Assembly (NCBI RefSeq): GCF_046630315.1
Contig: NZ_LQBD01000002.1
Span: forward strand, 62,001-126,000
Length of the DNA stretch: 64,000 bases
Direction: 5' to 3'
Source of the DNA: Brucella anthropi_A
GTDB taxonomy: Bacteria; Pseudomonadota; Alphaproteobacteria; Rhizobiales; Rhizobiaceae
The translations under genes and the position numbers were made by a program. Position 1 is the stretch's first letter; every line of letters begins with the position of its first letter. The notes under the pieces were generated by a model. It was not told the DNA's origin and ran no database searches. It saw only the letters and a list, made by a program, of their open reading frames with translations. Shown here piece after piece: positions 1 through 8,676 of the stretch.

Positions 1-2
1 GC

Positions 3-1589
3 GGCGAGGTTGAGCGTATCCTGTCGATGGTGGACGGCGCCATCGTTCTCGTCGACGCCGCCGAAGGCCCGATGCCGCAGACGAAGTTCGTCGTCGGCAA
101 GGCGCTGAAGGTCGGCCTCAAGCCCATCGTGGCGATCAACAAGATCGACCGTCCCGATGGCCGTCATGAGGAAGTCGTCAACGAAGTGTTCGACCTCTTC
201 GCCAATCTCGACGCGACCGACGAACAGCTCGATTTCCCGATCCTCTACGGTTCGGGCCGTAACGGCTGGATGGCGCTGAGCCCGGAAGGCCCGAAGGATG
301 AAGGTCTGGCGCCGCTGTTCGACCTCGTGCTGAAGCATGTTCCGGCTCCGAAGGTTGCCGAAGGTCCGTTCCGCATGATCGGCACGATCCTCGAAGCCGA
401 TCCGTTCCTGGGCCGCATCATCACCGGCCGCATCCATTCCGGCTCCATCAAGCCGAACCAGGCCGTCAAGGTTCTGGGTCAGGACGGTTCGCTGCTCGAA
501 AACGGCCGTATCTCGAAGATCCTCGCTTTCCGCGGCATCGAGCGCCAGGCCATTGACGAGGCGCAGGCAGGCGACATCGTCGCCATTGCCGGTCTTTCCA
601 AGGGCACCGTCGCCGACACGTTCTGCGATCCTTCGGTCAGCGAACCGCTTGCCGCCCAGCCGATCGATCCGCCGACCGTGACCATGTCCTTCATCGTCAA
701 TGACAGCCCTTATGCGGGCACCGAGGGCGACAAGGTGACGAGCCGCGTCATCCGCGACCGTCTGCTGAAAGAAGCCGAAGGCAATGTCGCGCTGAAGATC
801 GAGGAATCGACCGAGAAGGATTCGTTCTTCGTGTCCGGCCGCGGTGAATTGCAGCTAGCGGTTCTGATCGAAAACATGCGCCGCGAGGGCTTCGAGCTTG
901 GCGTTTCGCGTCCGCGCGTCGTCATGAAGGACGGCGAGAACGGCGAAAAGCTGGAGCCGGTGGAAGAAGTCGTCATCGACGTCGATGAGGAATATTCCGG
1001 TACCGTCGTGCAGAAGATGTCCGAGCGCAAGGCTGAAATGGTCGAGCTGCGTCCTTCGGGCGGCAATCGCGTGCGTCTGGTGTTCTATGCGCCGACCCGT
1101 GGCCTCATCGGCTATCAGTCGGAACTTTTGACCGATACGCGCGGCACGGCGATCATGAACCGCCTGTTCCATGACTACCAGCCATATAAGGGCGAGATCG
1201 CAGGCCGCAACAACGGCGTTCTGATCTCCAACGATCAGGGCGAGGCTGTGGCTTACGCACTGTTCAACCTTGAAGATCGCGGCCCGATGATTATCGACGC
1301 CGGCGTCAAGGTCTATCAGGGCATGCTGATCGGCATCCATAGCCGCGACAACGACCTGGAAGTGAACGTCTTGAAGGGCAAGAAGCTCACCAACATCCGC
1401 GCCGCCGGCAAGGATGAAGCCGTGAAGCTCACCCCGCCGATCAAGATGACGCTGGAACGCGCTCTGTCGTGGATTCAGGATGACGAGCTGGTCGAGGTGA
1501 CGCCGAAGTCGATCCGCCTTCGCAAGCTCTATCTCGACCCGAATGAGCGCAAGCGCTTTGAAAAGAGCAAGTCGTCGAGCGCTGCATAA
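3..1589 (+). CDS. typA: Ribosome-associated translational GTPase TypA/BipA (5' end outside window)
   Basis: TypA/BipA is a translational GTPase related to EF-G that binds the ribosome and supports growth under stress. The frame is open to the window edge, so the N-terminal part with the P-loop is missing. The first visible residues (GEVERILSMVDG) follow the G3 motif of this family. The G4 motif NKID is about 45 residues in. The EF-G-like domains III and V and the TypA-specific C-terminal domain follow, with a lysine- and serine-rich tail. About 528 residues are present of a usual 605 to 610. A strong terminator follows the stop codon, so the gene ends its transcript. The start of reading at base 3 is only the first complete codon. 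Confidence 0.96.
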   Translation, partial: GEVERILSMVDGAIVLVDAAEGPMPQTKFVVGKALKVGLKPIVAINKIDRPDGRHEEVVNEVFDLFANLDATDEQLDFPILYGSGRNGWMALSPEGPKDEGLAPLFDLVLKHVPAPKVAEGPFRMIGTILEADPFLGRIITGRIHSGSIKPNQAVKVLGQDGSLLENGRISKILAFRGIERQAIDEAQAGDIVAIAGLSKGTVADTFCDPSVSEPLAAQPIDPPTVTMSFIVNDSPYAGTEGDKVTSRVIRDRLLKEAEGNVALKIEESTEKDSFFVSGRGELQLAVLIENMRREGFELGVSRPRVVMKDGENGEKLEPVEEVVIDVDEEYSGTVVQKMSERKAEMVELRPSGGNRVRLVFYAPTRGLIGYQSELLTDTRGTAIMNRLFHDYQPYKGEIAGRNNGVLISNDQGEAVAYALFNLEDRGPMIIDAGVKVYQGMLIGIHSRDNDLEVNVLKGKKLTNIRAAGKDEAVKLTPPIKMTLERALSWIQDDELVEVTPKSIRLRKLYLDPNERKRFEKSKSSSAA

Positions 1590-1606
1590 GCCCGACAGAA
1601 TAAAGA

Positions 1607-1632
1607 AAACGGCGTCTTCGGGCGCCGTTTTT
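1607..1632 (+). terminator. Rho-independent terminator of typA
   Basis: An 8-bp perfect stem (1607-1614 with 1623-1630) has a short loop and ends in a run of five T. It lies 18 bases after the typA stop codon. Confidence 0.9.
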
Positions 1633-1666
1633 GTTTGGGTTGTTCTTGGAGTTCGCCGCGACAATA

Positions 1667-1770
1667 GCGCATTTTCGAGCCAAAAGTGTGAAACGGTCTT
1701 GCGTTTGGAAATGCGGCAAAAACAAATAGATAGAGCGGTTCCAACTTTTCCGCTAAAACGGGAATCGCTC
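1667..1770. repeat. Family A palindromic repeat (about 104 bp, Bru-RS-like)
   Basis: The left end is GCGCATTTTC and the right end GGGAATCGCTC, partly inverted copies of each other. TA flanks both sides (1665-1666 and 1771-1772). The core, with AAAAGTG and a GCGGTT-like segment, is shared with the copies at 26555, 38188 and, in part, 21105. The size and palindromic nature recall the Brucella Bru-RS elements; that assignment is from memory. Confidence 0.7.
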
Positions 1771-1803
1771 TAGGACTGCATCATGCCTTGATTGCGTTTG
1801 AGC

Positions 1804-3099
1804 CTAAATCTGGCCGATTGGCGCGTAGTCGGCCCCGTCGACCGAAGATGGACGGCCCGCAAGGTTGATGCGGCTTACACGCTGCGGGGTTTCGGCGATG
1901 ACCTTGCCGCGCTTGACCACCTTGAGGCGGTTTGCCTTGAGCCGCAGCGCCTCGATCGGATCGCGTGCCTGCAACACCACGAAATCGGCATTGCAGCCTT
2001 TTTCAAGCCCGTAGCCTTCAAGGCCCAGCGCCTTCGCGGAATTGACGGTCAGCGCATCGAAAACCTGGCGTTTGCCTTCGATGGAGGTCATCTGCGCGAC
2101 ATGGATCGCCATGTGGCCGACTTCCAGCATGTCGCCGGAACCCATCGAGTACCAGGGGTCCATCACGCAGTCATGGCCGAAAGCGACATTGATGCCCGCC
2201 GCCATCAGTTCCGGCACGCGGGTCATGCCGCGGCGCTTCGGATAGGTGTCGGCGCGGCCTTGCAGCGTGATGTTGATGAGCGGGTTGGGAATGGCATTCA
2301 TCTTCGCTTCCGCAATCAGCGGAATGAGCTTCGAGACGTAATAATTGTCCATGGAATGCATGGAGGTGAGGTGCGAGCCGGAGACACGGCCCTGAAGGCC
2401 GAAGCGCATGGTTTCGGCGGCTAGCGTTTCCACATGGCGCGACATCGGATCGTCGCTTTCGTCGCAATGGATGTCGACCGGCAGGCCGCGTTCGGCGGCA
2501 ATGCGGCAGAGCGCTTCCAGCGAAGCTCCGCCATCGGCCATGGTGCGCTCGAAATGCGGAATGCCGCCAACCACGTCGAGGCCCATGTCGAGCGAACGGT
2601 TGACGAGATCGACCGCGCCCGGTGAACGGTAATAGCCATCCTGCGGGAAGGCCACGAGTTGCAGGTCGATATAGGGTTTCACCTTCTCGCGCACTTCGAT
2701 CATCGCTTCGGCGGTGAGAAGGCGCGGATCGCTGACATCGACATGGCTGCGGATGGCGAGCAAACCTTGGGCGACCGCCAGATCGCAATAGCGCAGCGCG
2801 CGCTCCACCATGGCTTCGACGGTGAGCATCGGCTTCAGTTCGCCCCAGAGCGCGATGCCTTCCAGCAGCGTGCCGGAGCGGTTGAGCCGCGGCAGGCCGA
2901 GCGACAGGGTCGCGTCCATGTGGAAATGCGGATCGACGAAAGGCGGGGTTACGAGCCGGTCGGTGGCGTCGATTTCCTCCGCCGCCTGATGCTCGGCCCT
3001 GGAGGGCACGATATCGGCAATCCTGCCGTCCCTGACCAGAATGTCCTGCATCTGGCGACCGTCAGGAAGATTGGCATTTCTCACGATCAAATCGAACAT
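1804..3099 (-). CDS. Cytosine deaminase-like amidohydrolase
   Basis: Metal-dependent amidohydrolase of 431 residues, closest in pattern to CodA-type cytosine deaminases that deaminate cytosine or related azines in the cytoplasm. Visible family features are the DPHFHMDATLS metal-binding segment (HxH) near residue 65, HCDES in the middle, and GHDCVMDPW near the C-terminal third. The substrate cannot be read from sequence; isocytosine or ammelide-type deaminases share these motifs. I chose the ATG at 3099 because AAAGG lies just upstream; an in-frame extension of 16 residues further upstream has no such site. It stands alone, convergent with typA and divergent from the YigZ gene. Confidence 0.85.
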   Translation of the reverse strand: MFDLIVRNANLPDGRQMQDILVRDGRIADIVPSRAEHQAAEEIDATDRLVTPPFVDPHFHMDATLSLGLPRLNRSGTLLEGIALWGELKPMLTVEAMVERALRYCDLAVAQGLLAIRSHVDVSDPRLLTAEAMIEVREKVKPYIDLQLVAFPQDGYYRSPGAVDLVNRSLDMGLDVVGGIPHFERTMADGGASLEALCRIAAERGLPVDIHCDESDDPMSRHVETLAAETMRFGLQGRVSGSHLTSMHSMDNYYVSKLIPLIAEAKMNAIPNPLINITLQGRADTYPKRRGMTRVPELMAAGINVAFGHDCVMDPWYSMGSGDMLEVGHMAIHVAQMTSIEGKRQVFDALTVNSAKALGLEGYGLEKGCNADFVVLQARDPIEALRLKANRLKVVKRGKVIAETPQRVSRINLAGRPSSVDGADYAPIGQI

Positions 3100-3263
3100 G
3101 GCGGACCTTTCGTTCTGGTTGGCGAGAACCGAGCCGTAAAAGCGCATTCGTGCATTGGCTTAATCTCTATATCCGCTGGGTGCGATGCGGGGAAGAGGCG
3201 GGAAGGGGTCGTCATCGTCGATGGAAAGTGTTAGGGCGCAAAGGACATTATTTCGGGATTGCC

Positions 3264-3851
3264 ATGTTCACGATCAGCCGCGTTGAAACCTTCAGTCAGG
3301 AGATCAGGAAAAGCCGCTTTCTGGCGATTGCCGCGCCGGCTGCGAGCGAACAGGCGGCAAAGGATTTTCTGGGCGAATATTCCGATCTTTCCGCGACGCA
3401 CAATTGCTGGGCCTGGCGGATGGGGCAGAACTATCGTTTCAGCGACGATGGCGAGCCGAGCGGAACGGCGGGCAAGCCGATCCTGCAGGCAATCGACGGC
3501 CAGCAGCTGGATAATATCGTGGTCGTGGTCACGCGCTGGTTCGGGGGCATTCTGCTGGGAAGCGGCGGCCTGATGCGCGCCTATGGCGGCACGGCGGCAA
3601 GCTGTTTGCGACAGGCGGAAAAGACGGAGGTTATTCCGCTGGCGGGCTTTTCGCTTGCCTGCGATTTTTCCGATCACGCGCTCCTGAAAGCCCGCCTGAC
3701 GGCAGTGGAGAATGTGACAATCGCACAGGAAAACTTCACCGGCACCGGCGTGGAAATGACAGGCGCCATGCCCATCGCCGCGCAGGATGATCTGTCGCGC
3801 CTCGTCACCGACATCACGCGCGGCAAGACGATCATCAAGTTCGACGATTAG
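3264..3851 (+). CDS. YigZ/IMPACT (UPF0029) family protein
   Basis: A 195-residue protein of the YigZ/IMPACT family, whose eukaryotic member regulates the translation-control kinase GCN2; the bacterial role is not settled. The family signature is complete: GEPSGTAGKPIL, then RWFGGILLGSGGL near residues 85 to 100, then an N-terminal-to-C-terminal arrangement with a ferredoxin-like second domain. The length is slightly under the usual 200 to 205. I chose the ATG at 3264, where homology begins (MFTISRVETF), rather than the longer in-frame extension. It overlaps the stop of the convergent GGDEF gene by four bases. Confidence 0.85.
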   Translation: MFTISRVETFSQEIRKSRFLAIAAPAASEQAAKDFLGEYSDLSATHNCWAWRMGQNYRFSDDGEPSGTAGKPILQAIDGQQLDNIVVVVTRWFGGILLGSGGLMRAYGGTAASCLRQAEKTEVIPLAGFSLACDFSDHALLKARLTAVENVTIAQENFTGTGVEMTGAMPIAAQDDLSRLVTDITRGKTIIKFDD

Positions 3852-5293
3852 TTTATAGCCGTCGTATATTGCTGGCGCTTGTTCTCATACATCAGCAGGT
3901 CGGCGCGCTTGGCGACCGTTTCCAGCTTTTCGCCCGGCATGCTCGTGGCCATGCCGATGGAGAGATTGAGCTTCAACTGCGAATAATACTGGTTGTTGAG
4001 ATCGACCAGCCGCGTGATGTCTTCCACCATCGCTTCCGCGCCGCGTTCATCCACATAGGGCAGCACGACCGCGAATTCGTCGCCGCCGATGCGGGCGGCA
4101 TGGCCGGGCTGCCTGACCGCCTCGTTCAGCACCTCGCCGATGCGGCGCAGAAGCCCGTCTCCGGCCGCATGGCCCCAATGGTCGTTCGCCACCTTGAGGC
4201 CATTGAGATCGATGATGATGATGGAAACCGGCGCATGGTTCTTGCGTTCCAGACGGTTCAGTTCGTCGACATAGAAAGCGCGGTTGTGAAGCTTGGTCAG
4301 CACGTCATGCTTGCCCAGATATTCGAGATAGGCTTCCGCCTTCTTGCGCGCCGTGATGTCGGTCAGCGCCACCTGCACCAGCGACCAGTCCGCTTCATGC
4401 CCCGGAAGAACGGACAATTGCAGCAGAAGATGCCGCTCTGTGCCGTCGAGCGCATAGTTCACCACTTCGCGGCGCTGGAACAGCACACCGTTCCACAGAT
4501 CGATGAGCTGTTCGCGGAAATGGGTTTCCATCTCGTCCTTGAACACAAGCGGCAGGCTTTGCAGAAGCGTCTTCTTGTCGGGCGCGAGAAACAGCGCCAG
4601 CGTTTCATTGTTTATGTCCAGAACGCGGATTTCGCTCATGCACTGGCGCACGAATTCGGGATGCACGTCGGTGAACACGCGAAAATCGACAATGCCGCGC
4701 TGGCGCACATCGTCCATCAATTGCTTGATGCGGCTGAAATCCTCCACCCAGAGCGAAACCGGTGAATGTTCGAAAAGCCCTTGCGCGTGCTGCTTGTGCC
4801 GGTCCTGTTCGCGGCGGGCGTCCTCGCGCGCCGTCACATCCTCGATGGACAGGAGAACCCGCTCCCAGGAATGTTCGTATCCCGGCAGCACCACGCCCTT
4901 GAGCTGGATATCGAGACGCTTGCCGCCGAGCGTATAATTGACCGTATCGCTTGAAAAGGCATTGCCGCCATTCCACAGTTGCACCATCTCCTCGATATGC
5001 GGTTCCTGCATGTCGTCGCGGAAAACGCGTTCGAGATTGGCGACCAGATGGCCGACATTGTCCGCCTCGAAAAGCGAAAGCGTCTTGCGGTTGACCTTGA
5101 GCACCCGGATATGGCTGGTGCACTGGCGCAGCCGGGTCGTATCCTCCCGCAGGAAAGCCCCAAGATCGGTGACGCCCAGCGCCCGCCATTCATCGAACTG
5201 CCGGCGCAGGCCGCTATAATCCTCAAGCCACAGCGAGATGGGCGCAAGGTCGAAAATATTGGCGCTGTCGCTCAGGGCAGACTCGATATTCAT
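3848..5293 (-). CDS. Diguanylate cyclase with two tandem PAS-like domains
   Basis: A 481-residue soluble signalling protein predicted to make cyclic di-GMP. Two PAS-like repeats are recognisable: each starts with a version of SLWxEDFS and contains IRVLxxNxxTLxLF (about residues 10 to 150 and 160 to 290). A GGDEF domain follows, with intact RIGGDEF at residues 401 to 407, so catalysis is likely. The inhibitory I-site, normally RxxD just upstream, reads RQPG, so product feedback may be lost. No membrane segment or EAL domain is present. The ATG at 5293 has GGGGA five bases upstream. The input signal is unknown. Confidence 0.88.
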   Translation of the reverse strand: MNIESALSDSANIFDLAPISLWLEDYSGLRRQFDEWRALGVTDLGAFLREDTTRLRQCTSHIRVLKVNRKTLSLFEADNVGHLVANLERVFRDDMQEPHIEEMVQLWNGGNAFSSDTVNYTLGGKRLDIQLKGVVLPGYEHSWERVLLSIEDVTAREDARREQDRHKQHAQGLFEHSPVSLWVEDFSRIKQLMDDVRQRGIVDFRVFTDVHPEFVRQCMSEIRVLDINNETLALFLAPDKKTLLQSLPLVFKDEMETHFREQLIDLWNGVLFQRREVVNYALDGTERHLLLQLSVLPGHEADWSLVQVALTDITARKKAEAYLEYLGKHDVLTKLHNRAFYVDELNRLERKNHAPVSIIIIDLNGLKVANDHWGHAAGDGLLRRIGEVLNEAVRQPGHAARIGGDEFAVVLPYVDERGAEAMVEDITRLVDLNNQYYSQLKLNLSIGMATSMPGEKLETVAKRADLLMYENKRQQYTTAIN

Positions 5294-5319
5294 GGATTCC
5301 CCCGCATTATCGTTGGCTT

Positions 5320-5346
5320 TTCCGCATTTCCAAACGCAAAACCGTT
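5320..5346. repeat. Fragment of family A palindromic repeat
   Basis: GCATTTCCAAACGCAAAACC is the reverse complement of part of the core found in the family A copies at 21105, 26555 and 38188. Only this part remains. Confidence 0.45.
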
Positions 5347-5484
5347 CAAAACAGGCTTCCGGGCCGGCTTCTCTTTTCCCATCGGAGAAAGTCACGATGG
5401 ATTATTGGGAGCGGTTTATATTACGGGCGCCTTAGATAAACTAGAGCTTTTATTGTCTCGCAACTACGCTTTTATGTAGAAAAA

Positions 5485-5625
5485 GAGCTTGTTCCAAAAG
5501 TCGCCATACCGGTCTGCAAATGGCGCTTTTCTGCGCTCGGGCGCTCATGTAGGTTCAGTACACTGCGCTCCGGTACTCGAAAATCACCATTTTCGCCTCG
5601 GTCTGCCGCTTTTGGATTCAGGCTC
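5485..5625. repeat. MITE-like palindromic element, mixed family
   Basis: The ends GAGCTTGTTCCAAAAG and CTTTTGGATTCAGGCTC form an imperfect terminal inverted repeat. The inside (CTGCGCTCCGGTACTCG, then CATTTTCGCC) matches the core of family B elements at 30683 and 41779. The right end is followed by TA. This element and the fragment before it fill most of the 386-base gene-free stretch between 5294 and 5679. Confidence 0.6.
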
Positions 5626-5630
5626 TACGA

Positions 5631-5660
5631 AGGGCAGCTCTTCTTGGGGGGAGCTGCCCT
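5631..5660. terminator. Terminator-like hairpin after the M20 gene
   Basis: AGGGCAGCTC (5631-5640) pairs perfectly with GAGCTGCCCT (5651-5660). It lies 20 bases beyond the 3' end of the minus-strand M20 amidohydrolase gene. No T-run follows on either strand, so it may be Rho-assisted or protect the transcript end. Confidence 0.5.
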
Positions 5661-5679
5661 GTCCAATGGTCTGCGGTGG

Positions 5680-6852
5680 TCAGTTCCCGATCGGCAGCCG
5701 GTGGCGGACAAGCGTGGTCCAGTAGGAGCATCCCCAGGTGATGACATCATCGTTGAAGTCATATTTCGGGTGATGGAGATTGGCGCTCGGGCCATTGCCG
5801 ATATTGATCATGGCGCCCGGCACCTCGTTTAGCATGAAGGCGAAATCCTCGCCGCCAAGCGTCGCGGGCATGTCGCGCGTCACGCGGTCGGCACCGGCAA
5901 CGGCTTCCGCGGCGATGGCCGCCAGTTCCGTTTCGCGCGCGTGATTGACGGTGACGGGATAGCTGCGCTGATAATCGAGCGTGGCCTTGGCCCCGAAGGC
6001 ATCGGCAATGCCCTGCACGGCGCGGGTCAGTTTTTCCTCGATATGATCGCGCACGTCCTCGCGCAGCGTGCGCACCGTGCCGGTCAGCCGGATTTTCTGC
6101 GGGATCACGTTGAAGGCATCGCCGCCCTGTATGGTGGTGATCGAGATCACGGCGGAATCGAGCGGATCGATGGTGCGCGCCGTCAGCGTCTGGATTGCCT
6201 GGATGAGTGCGGCCGTCACCGGAATGGGATCAATGGTCTGGTGCGGGGAGGCGGCATGTCCGCCAACACCGTCAATGGTGATGTCGAGCACGTCGACCGA
6301 TCCCATGATCGGGCCGGAATTGATGGTGAAATGCCCCACCGCGAGGTTGGGGCGGTTATGCATACCGTAGACCTCATCGACCGGCCAGCGCTTGAACAGA
6401 CCGTCATCGATCATCGCCTTGGCGCCTGCGCCGCCTTCTTCGGCAGGCTGGAAGATCACGATCACCGTGCCGTCGAAGGCGCGGCTTTGCGCCAGTTCGC
6501 GGGCCGCGCCCATAAGCATGGTCGTGTGGCCGTCATGGCCGCAGGCATGCATCTTGCCCGGCGCTTTTGAAGCCCACGCCGCGCCGGTTTCTTCCAGAAT
6601 AGGCAGGGCATCCATGTCGGCACGCAGGCCGATGGCCCGGCCCGAACGGTTCGACTGGCCGCGAATGACGCCGACGACGCCGGTGCGCCCGATGCCGGTC
6701 ACGACCTCATCGACGCCTGCGGCGCGCAGCGCTTCGGCAACCTTGTCCGCCGTCCGGTTCACATCGTAAAGCAGTTCCGGATTTTCGTGCAGGTCGCGAC
6801 GGAATGCGACGAGTTCGTCCAGCTGGTTCGACGTCCAGTTTTCAACCGGCAT
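5680..6852 (-). CDS. M20D-type amidohydrolase (hippurate hydrolase/aminoacylase family)
   Basis: A 390-residue cytoplasmic metallo-amidase, predicted to remove an acyl group from an N-acylated amino acid or similar amide. Family motifs are GLRADMDALP near residue 75, HACGHDGHTTMLMG near 105 (metal ligands), the PAEEGGAG segment near 140 and GGEDFAFML near 345. Length is normal for M20D. It is the last gene of a seven-gene operon, one base after the ATC-hydrolase-like gene, with AAGGA about nine bases before the ATG. The pairing with an ATC hydrolase and an importer suggests the two hydrolases act in sequence on an imported compound; the true substrate is unknown. Confidence 0.87.
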   Translation of the reverse strand: MPVENWTSNQLDELVAFRRDLHENPELLYDVNRTADKVAEALRAAGVDEVVTGIGRTGVVGVIRGQSNRSGRAIGLRADMDALPILEETGAAWASKAPGKMHACGHDGHTTMLMGAARELAQSRAFDGTVIVIFQPAEEGGAGAKAMIDDGLFKRWPVDEVYGMHNRPNLAVGHFTINSGPIMGSVDVLDITIDGVGGHAASPHQTIDPIPVTAALIQAIQTLTARTIDPLDSAVISITTIQGGDAFNVIPQKIRLTGTVRTLREDVRDHIEEKLTRAVQGIADAFGAKATLDYQRSYPVTVNHARETELAAIAAEAVAGADRVTRDMPATLGGEDFAFMLNEVPGAMINIGNGPSANLHHPKYDFNDDVITWGCSYWTTLVRHRLPIGN

Positions 6853-6853
6853 G

Positions 6854-7333
6854 TCAGGCTTCCTTGTCTTTTGGTTCGAGGCGGTAGCGGAAATCGCAAT
6901 GGCTTGCGCCCTTCATGATGGTCTGGGTGCGTTCCAGCTTCATGTCGGGATTGTAGCCGATGCAGAAATCGCCATCGCGGTTGCAGGACAGCAGATGGCC
7001 GATATGGCCAAGACCCATCTCGCGATACATTTCCGAATAGCGGCAGCGCGTCACGTTGAAATCGAAATGATCCTCGCCCTGCGAAATAACGTCGATTTCC
7101 AGCGCGTTTTCCTTCGTCCAGAGCGGCTGGATATCGGCAAAATCCTGTATGGTGGGTGTGCGGCCGAGTTCTTCGGCAAAGCTCTTGCCCTGTTCGATGG
7201 CCGAACGGCTGACGGCTTCGCCGATTGCGGCCTGTGCTTCTTCCTCACCGGAACGTTCGCGAATAACCTCGTAAACATTCTTGAGAACCAGCGCCTCGAT
7301 GCGGCGACGTTCGAGAATTGACATTTGATTCAT
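6854..7333 (-). CDS. L-2-amino-thiazoline-4-carboxylate (ATC) hydrolase family protein
   Basis: A 159-residue protein of the family named after AtcB, which opens the thiazoline ring of ATC to give N-carbamoyl-L-cysteine in pseudomonads. Conserved-looking features are CRYSEMYRE near residue 97, the SCNRDGDFCIGYNP segment near 115 and GASHCDFRY near 142, with several cysteines. Many family members occur far from cysteine metabolism, so the substrate here is uncertain. It sits between the FAD oxidoreductase gene (37-base gap) and the M20 gene (1-base gap). The ATG at 7333 follows a GGTCAGG-like site. Confidence 0.72.
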   Translation of the reverse strand: MNQMSILERRRIEALVLKNVYEVIRERSGEEEAQAAIGEAVSRSAIEQGKSFAEELGRTPTIQDFADIQPLWTKENALEIDVISQGEDHFDFNVTRCRYSEMYREMGLGHIGHLLSCNRDGDFCIGYNPDMKLERTQTIMKGASHCDFRYRLEPKDKEA

Positions 7334-7370
7334 GGACCTGACCTTTCACATGAACGTTGAATGAAATGGG

Positions 7371-8672
7371 TTAGAGATTTGGCTCGGTGAGATCCTTGCG
7401 CCGAAGCCATGCGAGATAGAAGGGGGCAATCTTCCGCGCGACCTTATGAAAAGGCAATGGCGCGGGTTCCGAGATGGGGAGCGCTAGTTCCTGAACCGGC
7501 TCACCGGCAAGCGCGCATGCGAATTCGCGGCCAAGCGACGTGCCAAGCGCAACGCCGCGCCCGTTGCAGCCGATCCAGGCCCAGCCATTGGGGCCGAGTT
7601 GATGGACACGCGGAAAGCGATCCCATGTCATGCCGATATAGCCGCTCCATACATGGGTGATTTCCGGCTCGCCCAGCGCTGGAAAGGCTTCTGCCATGTT
7701 GCGCGCCGTCTTGCGCCTGACGCGCTCAGCCACGTTGAAATCGCCCATCACCACGCCGCCGGTAATCAGCCGGTTGCGGGCATCGTAGCGGAAGAAACGC
7801 AGATCGCCGCGCGTGTCGGAAACGGCCTGCCTGCCGGGCAAGATGGTTGCGCGCAGATTGTCGCTGACGGGCGCGGTCGCCATCTGCCATGAGAGCACCG
7901 GCACGATGGTCCGGGCAAGGCGCGGGGCAAGCCCCTCGCGCAGCTCGCCCGTATAGGCGTTGGTGGCAAGCAGAAAGCCCTTGGCGCGCACCGTGCCGCT
8001 TGCGGTCTTGGCCTCCCAATGGTCGCTCATTTGAGCATAGGTGACGACCGGGCTTTGCTCGTGAATGATTGCGCCGTGGCGTTCGGCAGCCGCGGCAAGA
8101 CCGCGCGCGAAAGCCAGCGGATTGATGTGGCCGCCGGTCGGGTTGAACATGCCGCCATGCCAGAAATCGCTGCCCAAAAGGCGCGATGTCGCGGACCGGT
8201 CGAGAAACTCTGCCGGAAATCCGAACCGCTTCCACGCATCCACGCGGTTTTGCGACAGCTTTACCCGGCCCGGCGAATGGGCAGGCTGGAACCAGCCGTT
8301 CTGCTCGGCTTCTGCATCAATATTCTCATCGCGCAGGATGGAGAAAAGAATGTCGGCGCTGTTGCCGATCAGTCTGGCAAAACGTTCGCCCGCGGCGCCA
8401 TAGCGTTTGGCGATTGCATCGGGCTCGGCGGCGGTCATGGTGGGGATGACTTGGCCATTGTTGCGCCCGGATGCGCCCCAGCCGACGGCATTGGCTTCCA
8501 GCAGGATGACACGCTTGCCGCGTTTTGCCAGATGAAGGGCAGCCGAAAGCCCGGTAAAGCCGCCGCCGACAATGACGATATCGGCTTCCGCGTCACTGGT
8601 CAGCGGCTTCGCCGGTATGCGTTCGGGGGCGGTTGCGGCCCAGATGGAGGGTGGGAATTCTATCTTCTGCAT
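7371..8672 (-). CDS. FAD-dependent amine/amino-acid oxidoreductase (DAO superfamily, OrdL/PuuB-like)
   Basis: A 433-residue flavoprotein, likely oxidising an imported amine, amino acid or gamma-glutamyl amine in the cytoplasm. The N-terminal Rossmann motif DIVIVGGGFTGLSAALHLA starts near residue 30 and is followed by an acidic residue that would bind the FAD ribose (LLEAN). WGASGRNNGQ, typical of PuuB-like enzymes, is near residue 65, and the C-terminal region has WIGCNGRGVALG. The ORF is open far upstream into the ABC ATPase gene, but homology begins at MQKIEFPPS, so I start at 8672, four bases after the ATPase stop. Confidence 0.86.
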   Translation of the reverse strand: MQKIEFPPSIWAATAPERIPAKPLTSDAEADIVIVGGGFTGLSAALHLAKRGKRVILLEANAVGWGASGRNNGQVIPTMTAAEPDAIAKRYGAAGERFARLIGNSADILFSILRDENIDAEAEQNGWFQPAHSPGRVKLSQNRVDAWKRFGFPAEFLDRSATSRLLGSDFWHGGMFNPTGGHINPLAFARGLAAAAERHGAIIHEQSPVVTYAQMSDHWEAKTASGTVRAKGFLLATNAYTGELREGLAPRLARTIVPVLSWQMATAPVSDNLRATILPGRQAVSDTRGDLRFFRYDARNRLITGGVVMGDFNVAERVRRKTARNMAEAFPALGEPEITHVWSGYIGMTWDRFPRVHQLGPNGWAWIGCNGRGVALGTSLGREFACALAGEPVQELALPISEPAPLPFHKVARKIAPFYLAWLRRKDLTEPNL

Positions 8673-8676
8673 GGCT

